Below, piece by piece: positions 1 to 8,560 of a stretch of DNA of 64,000 nucleotides (position 1 is the stretch's first letter; each line of letters opens with the position of its first letter). The stretch spans positions 2,989,001-3,053,000 of the forward strand of contig NZ_CP154630.1 of the NCBI RefSeq assembly GCF_039555535.1, written 5' to 3'. The translations under genes and the position numbers were made by a program. The notes under the pieces were generated by a model. It did no database searches and was not told the DNA's origin. It saw nothing but the letters and a program-made list of their open reading frames with translations. Origin of the DNA: Stenotrophomonas maltophilia (GTDB taxonomy: Bacteria > Pseudomonadota > Gammaproteobacteria > Xanthomonadales > Xanthomonadaceae).

Positions 1-1
1 G

Positions 2-1072
2 CGCATCAGCCTGGGCGGCCCGCGCCTGCGGGTGCGGCTGAGCAATGCCTATGGCACCCAGCCGCTGCGGATCGGCGGTGCCAGCGTCGCGCCGCAGGCC
101 GGTGCGACGCCGCATCAGCTCCGCTTCGATGGCCGGCCCGAGGTGCTGATCGGCCCCGGCCAGGAACGGCTGAGCGATCCGCTGCCGCTGGCGGTGCAGG
201 ACCGTCAAGCGCTGCAGGTCAGCGTCTTTGTGCCGGAGTCGACGCCGTTGCAGACCTTCCACTGGGACGGCCGCCAGACCAGCTGGATCGCCCCCGGCGA
301 CCAGAGCCTGGCGCGCGAGCTGGACAGGGCCAGCGCCACCACGGCCCGCCTGTTCCTGACCGGCATCGAAGTCGAGGCCCCGACCAGCGCACGCAGCGTG
401 GTGGTGATCGGCGATTCGATCACCGACGGCGCCACCGCCAGCCTCGACCGGGACCAGCGCTGGACCGACCACCTGGCCGCCCGCCTGGCCCCGCAGGGGG
501 TGGCGGTGGTCAGTGCCGGCATCTCCGGTGGCCGCCTCTTGCGCGACGGCATGGGCGAAGCCGCGCTGGCCCGCTTTCAACGCGATGCGCTGGATCAGCC
601 TGGCGTGTCCAGCGTGATCGTGCTGATCGGCATCAATGACATCAGCTGGCCCGGCACCGCCTTCGCGCGCAAGCAGGCGCGGCCCACGCTTGCCGAACTG
701 CAGGCGGGCTACCGCGCCCTGGCCGGACAGGCCCATCGCCGTGGCGTTCGGATCGTGGGCGCGACCCTGCCGCCGTTCGCTGGCGCCCTGCCCGGTACGC
801 CGCTGGACGACTACTACCAGCCGGACAAGGACGCCCTGCGCAGCCAGCTCAATGCGTGGCTGCGCACCGACGGCCCGTTTGACGCAGTGATCGACCTGGA
901 CGCGGCGCTGCGCGACCCGGCCGATCCGTCGCGGATGGCCGCCGCCTATGACTCCGGCGACCACCTGCACCCGGGTGACGCGGGGAACCGGGCAATGGCC
1001 GAGGCGGTGGATCTGGACGCGCTGCTTGGAGGTCAGGGGTCAGAGCCCTTTTCCCATGGAAAAGGGCTCTGA
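2..1072 (+). CDS. SGNH/GDSL-family hydrolase, 5'-truncated by the window
   Basis: The reading frame is open from base 2, so the start lies upstream of the window. SGNH hydrolases are serine esterases/lipases, often secreted. Block I with the nucleophile Ser is seen in VVVIGDSITDGA (about 405-440), the block with the oxyanion Asn in IGINDISW (about 625-650), and the catalytic His in DHLHPGDAGN (about 960-990). The N-terminal part resembles the beta-sandwich that precedes the SGNH fold in secreted members. The TGA stop lies inside the right arm of the palindrome at 1036-1076, so the last residues are encoded by that repeat. Substrate unknown. Confidence 0.85.
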   Translation, partial: RISLGGPRLRVRLSNAYGTQPLRIGGASVAPQAGATPHQLRFDGRPEVLIGPGQERLSDPLPLAVQDRQALQVSVFVPESTPLQTFHWDGRQTSWIAPGDQSLARELDRASATTARLFLTGIEVEAPTSARSVVVIGDSITDGATASLDRDQRWTDHLAARLAPQGVAVVSAGISGGRLLRDGMGEAALARFQRDALDQPGVSSVIVLIGINDISWPGTAFARKQARPTLAELQAGYRALAGQAHRRGVRIVGATLPPFAGALPGTPLDDYYQPDKDALRSQLNAWLRTDGPFDAVIDLDAALRDPADPSRMAAAYDSGDHLHPGDAGNRAMAEAVDLDALLGGQGSEPFSHGKGL

Positions 1073-1076
1073 CCCC
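1036..1076. repeat. GGGGTCAGAGCCC palindrome, copy 1
   Basis: Inverted repeat: GGGGTCAGAGCCCTTTTCC, a 3-4 base loop, then its complement ending GGGCTCTGACCCC. Related copies occur at 61762-61800 and 62241-62279 with conserved outer arms and variable inner stem. It probably doubles as a transcription terminator. The upstream hydrolase stop codon lies within it. Confidence 0.8.
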
Positions 1077-1097
1077 AGCATCAGGCCCACCAACGAA

Positions 1098-1121
1098 AAA
1101 CCCCGGGCAGGCCCGGGGTTT
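1098..1121 (-). terminator. Terminator of fur
   Basis: GC-rich hairpin ACCCCGGGC-AG-GCCCGGGGT with an A-run on its left, which is a U-run in minus-strand RNA. It sits 27 bases downstream of the fur stop. Confidence 0.75.
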
Positions 1122-1147
1122 CGTCGCATATGGCTGGCCGGATCGGC

Positions 1148-1555
1148 TTACTTGCGCTTCTTGCGCACGTACAGCACCAGCGAGTGCTCTTCCAGCTCGT
1201 AGCCGTGGTCGGCTGCGATCTTGCGCTGCAGCTCCTCGATCTCGTGGCTTTCGAACTCGATGATCTTGCCGCTGTCCACGTCGACCATATGGTCGTGGTG
1301 GCCGCCACGGTCCAGCTCGTAGACGGCCTGGCCACCTTCGAAATTGTGCTTGAGCACGAGGCCGGCGGCCTCGAACTGGGTCAGCACCCGGTACACCGTG
1401 GCCAGGCCGATCTCGTCGCCATGCTCCAGCAGCTGGCGGTAGATGTCTTCGGCGGTCATGTGGTGCTGGGCATTGCGCTGCTCGAGCAGCGCCAGGATCC
1501 GCATCCGCGGATGGGTCACCTTCAGGCCGACTTTACGCAGGTCGTGGGTTTCCAT
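1148..1555 (-). CDS. fur: Ferric uptake regulator Fur
   Basis: 135 aa, normal Fur length. Cytoplasmic iron-responsive repressor that binds Fur boxes as a dimer when loaded with Fe(II). The N-terminal winged helix is seen from LRKVGLKVTHPRMRIL through GLATVYRVLTQFEAAGL. The metal-binding stretch GGHHDHMVDVDSGKIIEF is typical of the Fur dimerisation domain. It is divergent from bamE (omlA) with 103 bases between starts, an arrangement described in Xanthomonas, where the two promoters overlap. A hairpin terminator follows the stop. Confidence 0.97.
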   Translation of the reverse strand: METHDLRKVGLKVTHPRMRILALLEQRNAQHHMTAEDIYRQLLEHGDEIGLATVYRVLTQFEAAGLVLKHNFEGGQAVYELDRGGHHDHMVDVDSGKIIEFESHEIEELQRKIAADHGYELEEHSLVLYVRKKRK

Positions 1556-1658
1556 AGGTCTCCGTTCATTGGCGATTTAGCGCCAGCTGCCTCGGATTGG
1601 GTCGCGGTGGCACGCCGGGAGTGTATCATCGGTTTGATTTCCCCAACCGCCAGTCCCG

Positions 1659-2051
1659 ATGCGCAATCTCCTGTTGGTCGCCGCCGTCGCCCTGTCCACC
1701 ACCGGGTGCGGCATCATCTACAAGCAACCCATCTATCAGGGCAACCTGATCCGGGAAGATGCCGTGGCCAAGCTGCAGGTCGGGCAGAGCAAGCAGCAGG
1801 TCACCGCCCTGCTGGGCACCCCGTCCATTCCCGATCCGTTCCACGCCCAGCGCTGGGACTACACCTCCAGCCAGCGCGTGAACCGCCTGGGCCGTACCGA
1901 AGTGAAGAACTTCGTGGTGTTCTTCGAGAATGACACCGTGACCCGTTGGGAAGGCGACTACTTCCCGGGCAACGACAAGGCCCTGGCCCAGCAGACCGTG
2001 CGCCAGTTCGGCCGCAACCTGCCGAAGGACAAGAAGAAGAAGGGCCGCTGA
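1659..2051 (+). CDS. bamE: Outer-membrane assembly lipoprotein BamE (SmpA/OmlA)
   Basis: 130 aa. Small lipoprotein of the Bam complex that inserts beta-barrel proteins into the outer membrane. An N-terminal signal with lipobox LSTTGC puts the acylated Cys at residue 17. The SmpA/OmlA core follows: GNLIREDAVAKLQVGQSK and VTALLGTPSIPDPF, then RWDYTSS. The C-terminus is lysine-rich (KDKKKKGR). Divergent from fur; the 1556-1658 gap carries both promoters. Confidence 0.95.
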   Translation: MRNLLLVAAVALSTTGCGIIYKQPIYQGNLIREDAVAKLQVGQSKQQVTALLGTPSIPDPFHAQRWDYTSSQRVNRLGRTEVKNFVVFFENDTVTRWEGDYFPGNDKALAQQTVRQFGRNLPKDKKKKGR

Positions 2052-2087
2052 GGCCCCCTGCCCGTCCCCACGGGCGGGTTGCGGGCA

Positions 2088-2345
2088 TCAACCGCCGAGC
2101 GCACGTCGCCGGCGGTTGTCCTTGGGGTCGGCCAGCAACGGGCGTAGCAGCTCGATACGGTCACCCTCCAGCAACACCTGCTGCGGGCGCGCCAGTACGC
2201 CATGCACGGCCACGGCCGGGCATCGGTCACTGCCTTCCAGCGCGGCGGCGGCAATGGCATCGGCCACGGTCGCGCCCTCGTCCAGCTGCAGCCGGCGCGA
2301 CAGCACCTGCTGCGGCCAGGCCAGCACCACCTCGACCTCGATCAT
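2088..2345 (-). CDS. rnfH: RnfH-family ubiquitin-fold protein
   Basis: 85 aa, beta-grasp fold protein of the RnfH (PasI/RatB) family, usually next to ratA. Visible features are the N-terminal strand IEVEVVLAWPQQ, GATVADAIAAA, VAVHGVLARPQQVLLEGDRIELLRPLLADPK, read here in short motifs, and the typical basic tail RRRRALGG. The ATG lies 3 bases after the ratA stop, so the two are one operon on the minus strand. The molecular role is not settled; the family has been discussed both as an electron-transport accessory and as a toxin-antitoxin partner. Confidence 0.9.
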   Translation of the reverse strand: MIEVEVVLAWPQQVLSRRLQLDEGATVADAIAAAALEGSDRCPAVAVHGVLARPQQVLLEGDRIELLRPLLADPKDNRRRRALGG

Positions 2346-2348
2346 CGC

Positions 2349-2774
2349 TCAGGCCTCGTCGGCGACGCGGACGAAATCATTGACCATCCGATCGGCCAGC
2401 CCCTGGAAGCCGATCGCCAGGGCCGGTCCCAGCAGGCGTGAGCTGGGCTCGAATTCCAGGGTCAGGGTGACCTTGCAGGCGTCCTCGGCCAGCGCATGGA
2501 ATTCCCAGCGGCCGTGCAACTGCTTGAACGGGCCATCGCGCAGCTGCATGTCGATGCTGTGCGGGCGTTGCAGGGTGTTTTCGGTCTGGAACCAGGTGCT
2601 GAACGAACCCAGGCCCAGATCCAGGCGCGCCACCAGCCGGTCCTCGCCCTGCTCCAGGATCTGGGCAGCCGAGCACCAGCGGAAACGGCGCGGATAGGCC
2701 TGGACATCGTTGACCAGGTCGAACATGCGCGCGGACGAATGCTCGACCAGGGCGCTGCGGCGAATAGTAGGCAT
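2349..2774 (-). CDS. ratA: RatA/PasT-like START-domain protein
   Basis: 141 aa. The frame is open further upstream, but the ATG at 2774 ([18 protein letters not shown]) matches family starts; longer versions would run antisense through smpB. It is an SRPBCC/START-fold protein: [14 protein letters not shown], then [10 protein letters not shown], and the conserved end [16 protein letters not shown]. In E. coli RatA was reported to block 70S ribosome assembly, while orthologues (Coq10-like) act in ubiquinone function. It is divergent from smpB with 57 bases between starts, the usual gammaproteobacterial order. Confidence 0.92.
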   Translation of the reverse strand: MPTIRRSALVEHSSARMFDLVNDVQAYPRRFRWCSAAQILEQGEDRLVARLDLGLGSFSTWFQTENTLQRPHSIDMQLRDGPFKQLHGRWEFHALAEDACKVTLTLEFEPSSRLLGPALAIGFQGLADRMVNDFVRVADEA

Positions 2775-2831
2775 GAATACAGGACGTTTCGGCAATCGAC
2801 CGGGCGGGCCCGAATCGGAGACAATACGGAA

Positions 2832-3335
2832 ATGAGCAAGAACAGCGGCAAGGATAAAGCAAAGAGCGCGACGGCCAACAAGACCATCGCGTTGAACAAG
2901 CGTGCCCGCCACGAGTACCACATCGAAGAACGCTTCGAGGCCGGCCTGGCGCTGCAGGGCTGGGAGGTGAAGTCGATCCGCGCTGGCCGCGGCAACATCA
3001 TCGATGCCTACGCCTACGTGAAGCACGGCGAGATCTTCCTGATCGGCGCCCAGATCACCCCGTTGATCCAGGCCTCCACCCACGTGGTTGCCAACGACCG
3101 GCGCGAGCGCAAGCTGCTGCTGCACCGGAGCGAGATCGACAAGCTGGTCGGCAAGGTCGAGCGCGATGGCTACACGATCGTGCCCACCGCGATGTACTGG
3201 AGCAAGAACAAGATCAAGCTCGAAGTCGCGCTGGCCAAGGGCAAGCAGACCCACGACAAGCGCGATGCCGCCAAGGACCGCGACTGGGCGATCGAGAAGC
3301 AGCGCGTGATGCGTCGCGGCAACCGCGACGCATAA
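2832..3335 (+). CDS. smpB: SsrA-binding protein SmpB
   Basis: 167 aa. Binds the tRNA-like domain of tmRNA and delivers it to stalled ribosomes for trans-translation. Motifs: [39 protein letters not shown], and the basic C-terminal tail [19 protein letters not shown] that enters the mRNA channel. Its RNA partner ssrA lies 1 kb downstream on the same strand. The start is the ATG at 2832; upstream in-frame codons run into the ratA control region. Confidence 0.97.
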   Translation: MSKNSGKDKAKSATANKTIALNKRARHEYHIEERFEAGLALQGWEVKSIRAGRGNIIDAYAYVKHGEIFLIGAQITPLIQASTHVVANDRRERKLLLHRSEIDKLVGKVERDGYTIVPTAMYWSKNKIKLEVALAKGKQTHDKRDAAKDRDWAIEKQRVMRRGNRDA

Positions 3336-3374
3336 GGCTGCAATACCGGGCCATGCCCGGCGGCCTTGGCCTTC

Positions 3375-3506
3375 TGTAAAGCCGAGCCACGCTCGGCTGC
3401 CGTGGCTTTCTGTAGAGCCGAGCCATGCTCGGCTGCCGTGGCTTTCTGTAGAGCCGAGCCATGCTCGGCTTCGGCGAAGAAGCCGTCGAGCATGGCTCGA
3501 CTCTAC
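3375..3506. repeat. Cluster of four SMAG-type (GTAG-headed) palindromes
   Basis: Three direct copies of GTA(G/A)AGCCGAGCCATGCTCGGCT start at about 3376, 3412 and 3448. A fourth copy in opposite orientation lies at 3485-3506 and ends CTCTAC. The spacing of 36 bases and the shared spacer TGCCGTGGCTTTCT show local duplication of one unit. The first copy has GTAA instead of GTAG. This is the short palindromic REP family known from S. maltophilia. Confidence 0.9.
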
Positions 3507-3516
3507 AAAAGGCGGA

Positions 3517-4089
3517 TCACCCCGCCAGTACGCCCTGCCCGCGCATGCGCGGCGCCAGCGCCGCGTGCATCACCGCCAGGTGCATCACCACCGCCAGTTC
3601 CGGCGCGTAGCGATCATCCCCCGCCCGCCACTGCTGGGCCAGCTGCGCGGCATCATCCGGCAGCAACGACAGCAGCTGGGCATCATCCATCGCATCGGCC
3701 GCGCCCTGCAGCTGGCGCGCCATCTGCCGCGACTGCCACACGTGCACGCCAATACTGAGACTGGCCAGCGACATCAGGACCACGGCCAGCCCGTGCTCGA
3801 ACCACTGCGACAGCACTTCCGGCCCCCACAGCAGGGCCGCCAGTACGGCCAGGCCCGGCAGGCGCCACCCCAGCCAATGGATGCGACCGCGCTGCGACCA
3901 GTGCACCACCACCGCGCTGGCGATCAGCGCGGCCGCAGCCGTGGCCGGCAGCTCGGTCAGCCAGGTGGCCGCCAGCAGCACCGCCAGCAACGCCCAGACC
4001 CAGACCGGCGGCAACGCGCGCCGCTGGTAGTCGGCACCGACCGGCCCGATCAGCTGTCGCAGGCTGCGTTGTTGGCTTGCATCGGTCAC
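3517..4089 (-). CDS. Hypothetical membrane protein
   Basis: 190 aa from a GTG start at 4089. Three or four hydrophobic helices: VWVWALLAVLLAATWL, AAALIASAVVVHW, LAVLAALLWGP and LAVVLMSLASLSIGVHVW. A cytoplasmic-looking C-terminal half follows (LQGAADAMDDAQLLSLLPDD). No recognised family. It is convergent with smpB across the SMAG cluster. The 219 bases between its start and ssrA carry no convincing ORF. Confidence 0.7.
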   Translation of the reverse strand: MTDASQQRSLRQLIGPVGADYQRRALPPVWVWALLAVLLAATWLTELPATAAAALIASAVVVHWSQRGRIHWLGWRLPGLAVLAALLWGPEVLSQWFEHGLAVVLMSLASLSIGVHVWQSRQMARQLQGAADAMDDAQLLSLLPDDAAQLAQQWRAGDDRYAPELAVVMHLAVMHAALAPRMRGQGVLAG

Positions 4090-4308
4090 CCACCGTCTCC
4101 GTGTCTGTCCTGGCTTGGATGGTCGTCGCCAGTGTGTCGCAAATCCGTGCCAATGACGTTACCAATCCGCTATGACGGCGGCTCTACAACTTGTTGTGGA
4201 TTGCCAAGGTGACTGTTCAGGCGTTTTGCCGTAGCATTGCAAGCGTTGGGCAGGCCCTGACCGTGGCAACGCGGGATCGGCCCTGTACCTTGCAGCACTG
4301 TAGAAACC

Positions 4309-4662
4309 GGGGGTGCATTGGTTTCGACGGGGGTTGTGAAGTCGCCTGGCGCATGCCGAGGGGGTAGCTTTCCTCGTAAATCCAGCTGCAAAACTCTAGT
4401 TGCCAACGACGACAACTACGCTCTGGCCGCTTAAGGCCTAAGCCTCGAAACCGCTTGTGTCCATGCTCGCGGTGTAGAGTCACTATCATGGAATCGCGCT
4501 GGGTGGCTGCCTGTCAGTCCGGCACTAGAACACAACAGGCTGGTTCCCGGATGCGCTTTGCACGCCGTGCTGTTCGGGGACGAGATCTAACGGCGAGCTA
4601 AGCATGTAGTGCTGGGGATGGAGTGCCTTCGGACGGCGGTTCAATTCCGCCCACCTCCACCA
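4309..4662 (+). ncRNA. ssrA: Transfer-messenger RNA (tmRNA)
   Basis: 354 nt. The 5' end GGGGGTGCATTGGTTTCGAC and the 3' end GGTTCAATTCCGCCCACCTCCACCA form the tRNA-like domain, with acceptor stem GGGGGUG/CACCUCC. The tag reading frame runs 4402-4434 (GCC ... TAA) and encodes ANDDNYALAA, giving the tag AANDDNYALAA with the first Ala carried by tmRNA. The last 17 bases are the left attachment repeat of the island, so its integration keeps the gene intact. Confidence 0.97.
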
Positions 4663-4668
4663 TCTGTA
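4646..4668. other. Island attachment site attL (3' end of ssrA)
   Basis: The 23 bases TCCGCCCACCTCCACCATCTGTA cover the end of the tmRNA T-arm, its acceptor strand and CCA. They recur exactly at 31447-31469. The integrase gene starts about 100 bases inside this site. Flanking bases differ on both sides of the two copies, so 23 bp is the full identity block. Confidence 0.92.
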
Positions 4669-4714
4669 AGCAGTTCAGCTGTATCTTGCTGATTCTGTTG
4701 GGTTTTGGCAGGGC

Positions 4715-4761
4715 GCGATACCGAAAAACGATCTTTCCAAAAGGATCTTTTGAGGTATCGC
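4715..4761. promoter_or_regulatory. Candidate recombinase arm-binding region near attL
   Basis: Inverted repeat GCGATACC (4715-4722) and GGTATCGC (4754-4761), with two direct GATCTTT motifs between them. The 14-mer TTTGAGGTATCGCC (4748-4761) reappears in the same orientation at 31368-31381, about 66 bases inside attR. Matching short repeats just inside both ends fit arm-type integrase or excisionase sites. Inference only. Confidence 0.45.
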
Positions 4762-4764
4762 CCC

Positions 4765-6387
4765 TTGCCCAAGCCCTATCTTCTACGCCGGCCTAGCGGA
4801 CTTCATGTCCGCTTTCTTGTTCCTGTAGACCTGCGCGAGGCTATCGGCTCACGCTTCTTAGTCCGCCGCCTTCCTCCGTCTGCTGTTGACCTTGCCCGCC
4901 TCGTCGCGGCCCGCATGGCTGTGGCACTCTCCGAAGCATTCGAGCGCTGGAGAGGTAGCCGCATGGATGACAAGGATAGAGAGGACCTGCTGAAAGTCGT
5001 CAGCGGCTCCATCAACCAGTGGACCGGAAACATCCAGCTGCCGAATGGGACTAAGCTCACCGGTCTGAACGTCAATGGGCGAGAAGATGCTCAAGCACTT
5101 CTGGAAACGATCAGAGGCTTGGCGTTGCCTGGGCTCTCGGTTGTGGGACTGCCCAATGAACCCGCCAGCGCAGATTTCACGCTATCCGACCGCATCGCCC
5201 TGTATCTGGCCGACCTGAGGAATGCCAAGACCTCACCCGGCAATCTTCTAGATAGTGAGAACACGCTCATCATCTTCCAAGAAGTCGCAGGACCTGATCT
5301 GCTGATGTCGAAGGTCGGGGAAGCCCAAGTCAGAGCGTTTCTGACAGGACTCCATCACTGGCCGAGCAATGCCAGGAAGAAGAGTGACTACAAAGAGCTG
5401 ACCGCGCCGCAGATCATGGCCAAGGTCAGGCAGCAGAGAGATAAGGGCATCATTGTTGCCGGTCTCTCAGATCGGACACTCGGAAAGCACCGAGACCGGC
5501 TTGCCAGCTTCTTTAACGCACAAGTGGCCAGCGGGATCATCGCGCGCTCGCCTTTGGACGGAATCAAACGGCAGAACTCGGCACAATCTGTGGCTGCCCT
5601 GCCCCGCCGTCAGTTCACGATTGAAGAGATCAACAAGATCTTTGACCCTGAGAATTTCCTGCCCTGGGCTAAAGGACGACCTGATCGCTACTGGGGCGTG
5701 CTGCTGGCGGCAGGCACCGGGGCGCGAGTGAACGAAGTTGGCCAGCTCTATACGGAAGATGTTGCAGAAGTGAACGGCATCTGGGGGATCCACATCCGCG
5801 CCGTCCATCGCGACCAGAAGCTGAAGAACGCCAACTCGCTGCGCTTCATCCCACTACATCCCCGCCTCTTGGATGCTGGGATCCTCACATATGCCCGTGA
5901 TGTCATGGAGGCTGGCCATGAGCGCCTGTTTCCTCACTTGCCTTGGCACAAGAAGGCAGGCTACGGGGATGCCCTCGGAGATCAGTTCCGCGCCTATCTT
6001 GTTGGCTTGGGCATGATGCAGCCCGGCATGGGCTTCCACTCGTTCAGACATACTGCGAGCACCCGGCTTCTCTATGCGGGTGTGCTTAGCTCTATTGCCG
6101 CTGCCATTACGGGGCACAAGGCGCATATGCCCGGCGAGCTCGGAACCTATGTAGATGTGCCCACGCTCCAATCGCGCGCAGATGCCGTTGCGCTCCTCCC
6201 CATTCCCGAAGGTTTGCCGGTCTATCAGCCTGGAGAGGCAGCGCAGTCTCTCAGGCAAGCGCAACTCAGAGCGAAGCGGCGAGCGGTCAATGCAGCTGCA
6301 CGTGAACGAAAAGCGGTCGCTCTTGCCAAAAGCGCGCACTCCACGACGCCAACAAGTCGCATGAGGAAGCCATCAAAGGCGTCGTAG
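4765..6387 (+). CDS. Tyrosine recombinase (ssrA-site island integrase)
   Basis: 540 aa from a TTG at 4765 (MPKPYLLRRPSGLHVRF), preceded by TGAGG at 4752-4756. A TTG at 4705 would add 20 residues but would place the start before the candidate arm sites. The N-terminus PKPYLLRRPSGLHVRFLVP is the short strand-rich module common in island integrases. The catalytic set is complete; counted from 4705 it is Arg341 (GTGARVNEV), His445/Arg448 (HSFRHTAS), His471 (ITGHKAHM) and Tyr482 (TYVDVP). Lying directly inside attL on the strand leading away from ssrA, it is the likely enzyme for integration and excision at ssrA. Confidence 0.93.
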   Translation: MPKPYLLRRPSGLHVRFLVPVDLREAIGSRFLVRRLPPSAVDLARLVAARMAVALSEAFERWRGSRMDDKDREDLLKVVSGSINQWTGNIQLPNGTKLTGLNVNGREDAQALLETIRGLALPGLSVVGLPNEPASADFTLSDRIALYLADLRNAKTSPGNLLDSENTLIIFQEVAGPDLLMSKVGEAQVRAFLTGLHHWPSNARKKSDYKELTAPQIMAKVRQQRDKGIIVAGLSDRTLGKHRDRLASFFNAQVASGIIARSPLDGIKRQNSAQSVAALPRRQFTIEEINKIFDPENFLPWAKGRPDRYWGVLLAAGTGARVNEVGQLYTEDVAEVNGIWGIHIRAVHRDQKLKNANSLRFIPLHPRLLDAGILTYARDVMEAGHERLFPHLPWHKKAGYGDALGDQFRAYLVGLGMMQPGMGFHSFRHTASTRLLYAGVLSSIAAAITGHKAHMPGELGTYVDVPTLQSRADAVALLPIPEGLPVYQPGEAAQSLRQAQLRAKRRAVNAAARERKAVALAKSAHSTTPTSRMRKPSKAS

Positions 6388-6463
6388 CGCCCGGGGAATC
6401 TCGGTGACAATGATTAGGCAACGCCATCAACCACTCTAGGCGCTCAAGATTCGGGGTCGGAGC

Positions 6464-6480
6464 CTTGCGATCAACGCAAA
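6464..6480. promoter_or_regulatory. Degenerate copy of the island XRE operator
   Basis: CTTGCGATCAACGCAAA matches 14 of 17 positions of the perfect palindrome TTTGCGTTGAACGCAAA at 14702-14718. It lies 41 bases upstream of the 98-aa gene at 6521. It may be a second binding site of the island's XRE repressor. Confidence 0.35.
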
Positions 6481-6520
6481 TAATGTTTTTATGAGAGCTC
6501 CCAAACGTTAGGAGCTCCAT

Positions 6521-6817
6521 ATGCCGTTAGAAAGAAAGCTGGCTATCGCTAGTCGAGTGCTATGCCCTTTGATTGCCCAAGACCGGACACGAGACACGCA
6601 AGAGCGGATCGAGGACATCATCCACGCCCTCGAAATCGCCGAAGAATTGATCAACCGATGCATGGCTCCAAAGCCCCCGGCTGACGACCACACTCTGAAA
6701 CCTGCCGTTAGGGTTAGAGAAGCCGTGGTAGAACGCGATCAGGTGCAGCTCAGCGACATGATTTCAGAGCGCCGTGGCGCGGTGTCAAAGCCCACTCGCG
6801 GACCTACCTACCACTGA
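6521..6817 (+). CDS. Small hypothetical protein of the island
   Basis: 98 aa, soluble and charged, helical in its first half (RIEDIIHALEIAEELINRCM). The ATG at 6521 is well supported by GTTAGGAGCTCCAT just upstream. No family recognised. Its position between integrase and relaxase, with an operator-like sequence in front, would suit a small recombination or transfer accessory protein, but nothing in the sequence proves that. Confidence 0.65.
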   Translation: MPLERKLAIASRVLCPLIAQDRTRDTQERIEDIIHALEIAEELINRCMAPKPPADDHTLKPAVRVREAVVERDQVQLSDMISERRGAVSKPTRGPTYH

Positions 6818-6839
6818 GTTTTCGAAACGAGGTTGGTTG

Positions 6840-6884
6840 AAGCCCCGGCTCGCCGGGGCCTTCGCTTGCCGGGGCCTTCGCTTG
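6840..6884. terminator. Bidirectional hairpin plus 16-bp tandem duplication
   Basis: Hairpin AGCCCCGGCTCGCCGGGGCCT (6841-6861) lies between the convergent 98-aa gene and relaxase gene. It is followed by an exact 16-bp tandem repeat CCGGGGCCTTCGCTTG at 6853-6868 and 6869-6884. There is no clear U-run, so termination strength is uncertain. Confidence 0.55.
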
Positions 6885-6888
6885 CCTA

Positions 6889-8460
6889 TCAATGCAACCG
6901 CACTCCGGGCTCCTTTGCCTGCCTCATTGCCAGCAGGGCATCAGCCGGAGCGGACGCTGCAGGAGCGTCAGTGGGCGCGTCCCCCAAGACCGGGTATCTA
7001 CGCAGCAACACTTCACTCCAATTCTCCAGCTGCGACAACGACTCGCCTGTTCGACGGTTGTAGTCTTCCTGAGCCTTCGGGCCAGTGGCTTCGTGAGCGC
7101 GTTGATACTCCTCGCGTCCCAGCTCAACAGCCCTGACACGGCGCGCCCGACGCCGCGACCAGTCTGAGCGATTCAGGATCCCTGGACGTGGGTTCTGGCT
7201 TTCGAAGTTCTCCAAGGCAAATTCCGCTTGAGCCAATACATGCTGGGCACGGTCTTCAGCTTTCAGCCTACGCTTGAAGCGCAGTGCGTCCCGCTTCAAC
7301 TTCTTCAGTCTTACGAGCAGCTCTTCCAAGTCGCCACGGAGCTTGGGCAATGTTCCATGAGCCGATATCAGAGCTGTGCTGTTGCGCAGCAATCTGCGCG
7401 TGAATTTGAGCCTATCTCGCAGAGCCTCTATCCACGCCTCGGCCCACATCTCCAACACTTCGTTCACGGTCAGCTTGGATGCGCTGGTCTGCGGTTGCCG
7501 TTCCCCGTCTTCTGCAACCGCCCCAACCGGCATGGCTTCTCTGGCCCCGCTAACCAGAGGAGGCGCTCCACCAGGAGACAGCATTGGTCCCGTGGCGGGG
7601 CCCAGTGGAACTTGGCGCGAGCCAACCGGCACTGCCTGATCGGATGCGGGGTCCATCAACCTGCCCTCTCCTGCCATCTGGACCACAGCGCGATCCCAAG
7701 CAGCGCTGTTGGCCAGATGGATCCCGTCATTGCCCTGCTTAAGATCGGTATCCATACCTCGGCGATGCAAGGCAGTGGCGTCTTTGCCCATGTGAAGTCC
7801 TGGAGCACGGGAAAGCTCCGCTGCTGTGAGCTCATCTCCTTGCTCTGCGGCCTCAACCGCTTGGTCCTTAAGGCTACGATGATCGACGCGTGCCGAGACA
7901 CCGGCAGCGGCCAAGTGAGCATTGATGGCTTCCCCTACCATTGCCCGGATCCACTCGACTTCCCCTCGACCCGAAGGGCCGCCGTCTAATTCTCTGGTCT
8001 TGTCCTTCAGCCCCTCTGCGTCCACCCGCCTGGTCGTAGCCAAGATGTGGACGTGATAGTTGAGCCCGTCAGCGGTCTGCGGCTCATGGATACTTGCCTG
8101 GACTGCGAACCTATAACGCTGGACTAGACAGCGCGATATTTCAGCTGCCAGGTCTGAACGCTGCTCGTTGCTCAATTCGTGTGGCAGAGCCACCTCGAAC
8201 TCACGAGCAACGGTAGCGTCTTTACGCCGCTCTGAAGCCTCGGCTGCAGGCCAAAGCTGCCGAGGATCGAAAGCCCAATCGGGAGCGTCGTCGGGAGCGA
8301 GGCAACGGGTCTCAACGACCCCGCCGCGCCTCCGATAATCGTGCCGGAGACCGGTGCGGTCATCGATGATAAGCAGCCCCGCCCTGTAGGCAGCGGCGGC
8401 GGTAGATGCGTGCCCCTGGGCACGACTGAAGGTCTTTACTCTTGTGTGATAGATGGCCAT
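6889..8460 (-). CDS. mobA: MobA/MobL-type (MOBQ) relaxase
   Basis: 523 aa from the ATG at 8460 (MAIYHTRVKTFSRAQGHAST), with AAGGAG 7-8 bases upstream. The family nicks one DNA strand at oriT through an N-terminal Tyr and leads it into a recipient cell. The signature MAIYHTRVKTFSRAQG has Tyr4. The GHASTAAAAYRAG motif and the three-His metal site are present: His125 (SIHEPQ), His136 and His138 (NYHVHILATTRR). The C-terminal half is helical and charged (LKKLKRDALRFKRRLK) and no helicase or primase domain is visible. An IncQ-like oriT lies 100 bases upstream. With no mating-pore genes in the island, transfer would need a helper element. Confidence 0.92.
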   Translation of the reverse strand: MAIYHTRVKTFSRAQGHASTAAAAYRAGLLIIDDRTGLRHDYRRRGGVVETRCLAPDDAPDWAFDPRQLWPAAEASERRKDATVAREFEVALPHELSNEQRSDLAAEISRCLVQRYRFAVQASIHEPQTADGLNYHVHILATTRRVDAEGLKDKTRELDGGPSGRGEVEWIRAMVGEAINAHLAAAGVSARVDHRSLKDQAVEAAEQGDELTAAELSRAPGLHMGKDATALHRRGMDTDLKQGNDGIHLANSAAWDRAVVQMAGEGRLMDPASDQAVPVGSRQVPLGPATGPMLSPGGAPPLVSGAREAMPVGAVAEDGERQPQTSASKLTVNEVLEMWAEAWIEALRDRLKFTRRLLRNSTALISAHGTLPKLRGDLEELLVRLKKLKRDALRFKRRLKAEDRAQHVLAQAEFALENFESQNPRPGILNRSDWSRRRARRVRAVELGREEYQRAHEATGPKAQEDYNRRTGESLSQLENWSEVLLRRYPVLGDAPTDAPAASAPADALLAMRQAKEPGVRLH

Positions 8461-8560
8461 TGATGCTCCTTGTTCCGGCCCCCGCATTTGCCTTTATGCC
8501 TACGATTTAGGCTTTGGCAAGCGCTTTTTAGGAGGTCAAGGGGCACAGCCTCTTGCGCAC

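Noticed and set aside
2775..3254. N-terminal extension of the ratA frame
   Set aside because: It runs antisense through smpB; the ATG at 2774 matches the family start.
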